From Rhabdochromatium marinum (GTDB lineage: Bacteria; Pseudomonadota; Gammaproteobacteria; Chromatiales; Chromatiaceae), in NCBI RefSeq assembly GCF_016583795.1, contig NZ_NRRS01000001.1:62001-126000 (forward strand): a stretch of 64,000 bases of DNA. The letters are read 5' to 3'. The notes under the pieces are model-generated. The model ran no database searches. It had not been told where the DNA came from and saw only the letters and a list, made by a program, of their open reading frames with translations. Made by a program: the position numbers and the translations under genes. Positions within the stretch are counted from its first letter, which is position 1. Every line of letters begins with the position of its first letter. Positions 61,348 to 64,000 of the stretch are shown in pieces.

Positions 61348-62655
61348 ATGCAAGAGGACAGACTGCTCGAACTCGATGCCCGCCATGCTTGGCATCCCTA
61401 CAGCGCGACACGCCATCCGGATCCAGTCTATCCGGTGCGTCGGGCGCAGGGGTGCCGCCTGGAACTCACCGATGGCCGGCAGCTAATCGACGGCATGGCC
61501 TCCTGGTGGTGCGTGATTCATGGCTACAATCACCCGCGCTTGAATGCGGCTGCGCAGGCGCAGTTGCAGGACATGGCGCATGTGATGTTCGGTGGCCTGA
61601 CCCATGCTCCAGCCATGGGGCTGGTGGAGCGGCTGGTGCGCCTGACTCCGGCGCCGCTGCAACGGGTGTTTCTGAGCGATTCCGGCTCGGTTGCGGTCGA
61701 GATCGCACTCAAAATGGCCATGCAATACTGGCAGGCGCGCGGAACACCGGACAAAGTCCGCTTTCTGGCATTACGCCGTGGCTATCATGGCGATACCTTC
61801 CATGCGATGTCAGTCTGTGATCCCGTCACCGGCATGCACCGACTGTTCAGTGGCGCGCTGCCGCAGCAGCTGTTTGCCCCAGCACCGACGCCAGGGTTCG
61901 ACCAAGGCTGCACCGAGGCGCAGATCGCTGACATGCAGCAGTTGCTCGACGCACATCACCAGCAGCTGGCTGCGGTGATTCTGGAGCCCATTGTGCAGGG
62001 CGCCGGCGGCATGCGCTTTTACTCCCCTGAGTATCTGACCCGGGTGCGTGCCCTGTGCGATCACTATCAGGTATTGCTGATTGCCGATGAAATCGCCACC
62101 GGCTTCGGGCGCACTGGCCGGCTGTTTGCCTGCGAGCATGCCGGCATCAGCCCGGACATCATGACACTGGGCAAAGCGCTGACCGGGGGCTATCTGACCT
62201 CGGCGGCCACCCTGACCACCGAAACGGTCGCCGATACCATTGCCAGCGCCGAGCCGGGGGTCTTCATGCACGGCCCCACCTTCATGGGCAATCCACTCGC
62301 CTGCGCCATCGCCAATGCCAGCATCGATCTGCTGCTTGACAGCGATTGGGCGGCTAACATCCAGCGTATCGAAACCGGGCTACGTGCCGGCCTGGCCCCC
62401 TGTCGCGAGCTGTCCGGCGTCGCTGAGGTGCGGGTGCTCGGGGCCATTGGCGTGGTGGAGATGGAGCAGCCAGTCGCCATGCGCGAGATTCAGCGTCACT
62501 TTGTGGCCCAAGGCGTTTGGATTCGCCCCTTTGGACGTTTGGTCTATTTAATGCCGCCCTTTGTCATCACCGACGCCGAGTTGGAGCACCTCTGCGCGGC
62601 CATGCTGAGCGTCCTGCACGCCTGGGGATCGAACCCGTCGCCAGCTGTCGCCTGA
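61348..62655 (+). CDS. bioA: Adenosylmethionine-8-amino-7-oxononanoate aminotransferase
   Basis: BioA makes 7,8-diaminopelargonate from KAPA using SAM as amino donor, in biotin synthesis. The 435-residue protein has the BioA start (HAWHPYSATRHPDPVYPVRR), the class III aminotransferase segment VEIALKMAMQYWQARG, GYHGDTFHAMSVCDPVTGMH near residue 143, EPIVQGAGGMRFY and IADEIATGFGRTG. The PLP lysine is in TLGKALTGGYL. AGGAGG stands seven bases before the ATG. No other bio genes are adjacent, though the gene order with ybgC-tolQ downstream is compact. Confidence 0.96.
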   Translation: MQEDRLLELDARHAWHPYSATRHPDPVYPVRRAQGCRLELTDGRQLIDGMASWWCVIHGYNHPRLNAAAQAQLQDMAHVMFGGLTHAPAMGLVERLVRLTPAPLQRVFLSDSGSVAVEIALKMAMQYWQARGTPDKVRFLALRRGYHGDTFHAMSVCDPVTGMHRLFSGALPQQLFAPAPTPGFDQGCTEAQIADMQQLLDAHHQQLAAVILEPIVQGAGGMRFYSPEYLTRVRALCDHYQVLLIADEIATGFGRTGRLFACEHAGISPDIMTLGKALTGGYLTSAATLTTETVADTIASAEPGVFMHGPTFMGNPLACAIANASIDLLLDSDWAANIQRIETGLRAGLAPCRELSGVAEVRVLGAIGVVEMEQPVAMREIQRHFVAQGVWIRPFGRLVYLMPPFVITDAELEHLCAAMLSVLHAWGSNPSPAVA

Positions 62656-62770
62656 TCACGCTCGCTTGCTCATGCTGCCCGAGCAGACGCTTTCGGCTAT
62701 GATAAGTCGCGCTGGACGCAACCGGCTCAGGGGCCAGCGTTTAGTCACATCCAGACTTCATGCAAACTTC

Positions 62771-63238
62771 ATGCAGACCGTTCAAATCATGCACGCCGCT
62801 CAGTCACAGGATTCAACATCAAGCCAACCACCCACCTTTGTCTGGCCGGTGCGCGTTTACTACGAGGACACCGATGCCGGCGGTGTGGTCTATAACGCAA
62901 ACTATCTGCGTTTTTTTGAGCGCGCCCGCACCGAATGGCTGCGCGCGCTTGGCTTCGAGCAGGATCAGCTGCGTGCGACGCATGATCTGCTGTTTGTCAT
63001 GCGGCGCATCAATGTGCGCTTTGTGCAGCCGGCGCGCTTCAACGATGCGCTCAGTGTCACAGTGGTGGTGCAGCATCTCGGGCGTGCCAGTATTGATTTT
63101 GAGCAGCAGATTCGCCGCGTGGCCGATGACCAACTCTGCTGCCAGGCCGAGGTGAATATTGCGGCGGTGAGTGCCGCCTCGCTGCGGCCCACCCGTATAC
63201 CGCCCCATCTTTTCGCGGAGATCGCCGATGAGCGCTGA
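62771..63238 (+). CDS. ybgC: Acyl-CoA thioesterase YbgC
   Basis: About 155 residues. The hot-dog fold thioesterase motif is VRVYYEDTDAGGVVYNANYLRFFERARTEW, with catalytic Asp in YEDTD. YbgC hydrolyses short-chain or hydroxyacyl-CoA thioesters and is usually the first gene of the tol-pal cluster. It is about 15-20 residues longer at the N-terminus than typical YbgC proteins, and the start is uncertain: ATGs at 62771 and 62789 are both possible, and an upstream frame extends to 62666. Its stop overlaps the tolQ start by 11 bases. Confidence 0.9.
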   Translation: MQTVQIMHAAQSQDSTSSQPPTFVWPVRVYYEDTDAGGVVYNANYLRFFERARTEWLRALGFEQDQLRATHDLLFVMRRINVRFVQPARFNDALSVTVVVQHLGRASIDFEQQIRRVADDQLCCQAEVNIAAVSAASLRPTRIPPHLFAEIADER

Positions 63239-63902
63239 GCTTTCGCTGTTCGATCTGTTCGTCAATGCCAGTTGGCTGGTGCAGCTGGTGTTGCTGGTGC
63301 TGATTCTGGCCTCAGTGTTGTCCTGGGCGGTGATTTTCGACCGCTCGCGGGTGATCAAAAAAGCCCGGCAGGCGGCTGAAACCTTTGAGCACCGCTTTTG
63401 GTCCGGAGGTGATCTGAGCGCCTTGTATCGCGATCTCGGTCAGAGCGAAGCCAGCGGTTCCGGGCTGGCGTCGATTTTTCGCGCCGGTTTTAAGGAATAT
63501 GTCCGGCTGCGCAAAATCGAACCCGATGACACCATGGCCGTCATCGTCGGCGCCGAGCGCTCCATGCGCGTGGCGCTCAGCCGCGAGATGGATCGGCTTG
63601 ATGCCAATCTGGCCTTTCTAGCCACTATCGGCTCCATTGGCCCCTATGTGGGCCTATTTGGCACCGTCTGGGGCACCATGACGGCCTTTTACGCCTTGGG
63701 CAACCTGCAACAGGCGACCCTGGCGGTAGTGGCGCCCGGCATCTCCGAGGCACTGATTTCCACTGCCGTGGGGCTGTTCGCTGCCATTCCGGCCGTAGTA
63801 GCTTTTAATCGCTATGTTGATCAGGTTGAGCGGCTGCACAATCGCTACGAGGAGTTCATGGAAGAGTTCTCCACACTGCTCCAGCGCCAAGGCCATCAAT
63901 AA
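63228..63902 (+). CDS. tolQ: TolQ, Tol-Pal system proton channel subunit
   Basis: The 224-residue protein is an ExbB/TolQ-type inner-membrane protein with three membrane segments: ASWLVQLVLLVLILASVLSWAVIF near residue 15, LATIGSIGPYVGLFGTVWGTM near residue 127, and ISTAVGLFAAIPAVVAFNRY near residue 175. The polar residues that line the proton path are conserved. With TolR it energises TolA and envelope constriction. CGGAG lies seven bases before the ATG, which overlaps the end of ybgC. Confidence 0.96.
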   Translation: MSAELSLFDLFVNASWLVQLVLLVLILASVLSWAVIFDRSRVIKKARQAAETFEHRFWSGGDLSALYRDLGQSEASGSGLASIFRAGFKEYVRLRKIEPDDTMAVIVGAERSMRVALSREMDRLDANLAFLATIGSIGPYVGLFGTVWGTMTAFYALGNLQQATLAVVAPGISEALISTAVGLFAAIPAVVAFNRYVDQVERLHNRYEEFMEEFSTLLQRQGHQ

Positions 63903-63942
63903 GCGCCATCACATCAGGGCCATTCATCGCCAGAGTCATCAA

Positions 63943-64000
63943 TGAAGCGCAAAGACCGCCGCAACCGCCGCCGGCCCATGGCCGAGATCAACGTGGTGCC
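63943..64000 (+). CDS. tolR: TolR, N-terminal fragment (window edge)
   Basis: Only the first 19 codons are in the window. They read MKRKDRRNRRRPMAEINVV, which matches the conserved start of TolR (basic patch followed by E-I-N-V-V before the single membrane helix). It starts 40 bases after tolQ. Confidence 0.9.

Overview
The window looks like chromosomal DNA of a gammaproteobacterium, most likely a purple sulfur bacterium or close relative (order Chromatiales, probably Chromatiaceae). This rests on the mix of gene families: ybgC-tolQ-tolR, a CDGSH/ferredoxin protein, a DUF3782-type protein with NRKW repeats, a VPLPA-type exosortase and an EpsI-fused sorting enzyme. It is inference, because no rRNA or marker phylogeny is available here. 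Coding density is high and GC content is generally high, except for a clearly AT-rich patch at about 29.1-29.9 kb.

Region 1 (1-17.9 kb) is mostly core or accessory-core. It has a FimX-like protein with a degenerate EAL domain. A minus-strand run follows, likely one long transcript: RND adaptor, RND pump with an odd basic tail, secreted YRFR-repeat protein, small ParA-like ATPase, single-span coiled-coil membrane protein and 5'-nucleotidase. Then come a membrane-anchored dynamin-like GTPase, nadA, a small heat-shock gene preceded by a CIRCE operator and a ROSE-like leader, a KefB/C-type antiporter, a four-S1-domain RNA-binding protein and the apbC/mrp Fe-S carrier.

Region 2 (18-41.3 kb) is a cell-surface polysaccharide locus read mainly on the minus strand. 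It holds an exosortase/EpsI fusion (XrtD type), an AlgD-like GDP-mannose dehydrogenase, a heparinase II/III-like lyase, five glycosyltransferases of the GT4 type (one near each end of the block and three clustered), a methyltransferase, a CapK/PaaK-like ligase, a sulfotransferase, a Wzx-type flippase, an O-antigen-ligase-like polymerase, a secreted right-handed beta-helix protein and a WcaJ-type initiating glycosyl-1-phosphate transferase. The block is interrupted by an intact IS5-family element with TTA target repeats and by an IS3-family element whose orfB carries an amber codon. A frameshifted DUF3782-type gene sits near its end.

Region 3 (41.6-57 kb) is a PEP-CTERM/exosortase-associated export module. 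It contains the PrsT TPR lipoprotein (behind a candidate sigma-54 promoter and a hexanucleotide repeat), a TIGR03790-type protein, two candidate sorting-signal substrates, a GspA/ExeA-like ATPase, a CpsD-like tyrosine kinase, a GumC/Wzc chain-length protein, an outer-membrane beta-barrel and a Wza-like export protein. Divergent from it is a second, reduced set: a kinase-like ATPase without a tyrosine tail, a short two-span chain-length-like protein and a secreted FN3/FG-GAP protein. The initiating transferase, assembly genes and export genes together suggest a Wzx/Wzy-type exopolysaccharide whose export is tied to C-terminally sorted surface proteins.

Region 4 (57-64 kb) returns to housekeeping genes: a YihY/BrkB membrane protein, smpB, TRAP transporter dctQM without a visible dctP, a DUF2782 protein, bioA, ybgC, tolQ and the start of tolR. 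No tRNA, rRNA or CRISPR array was recognised.
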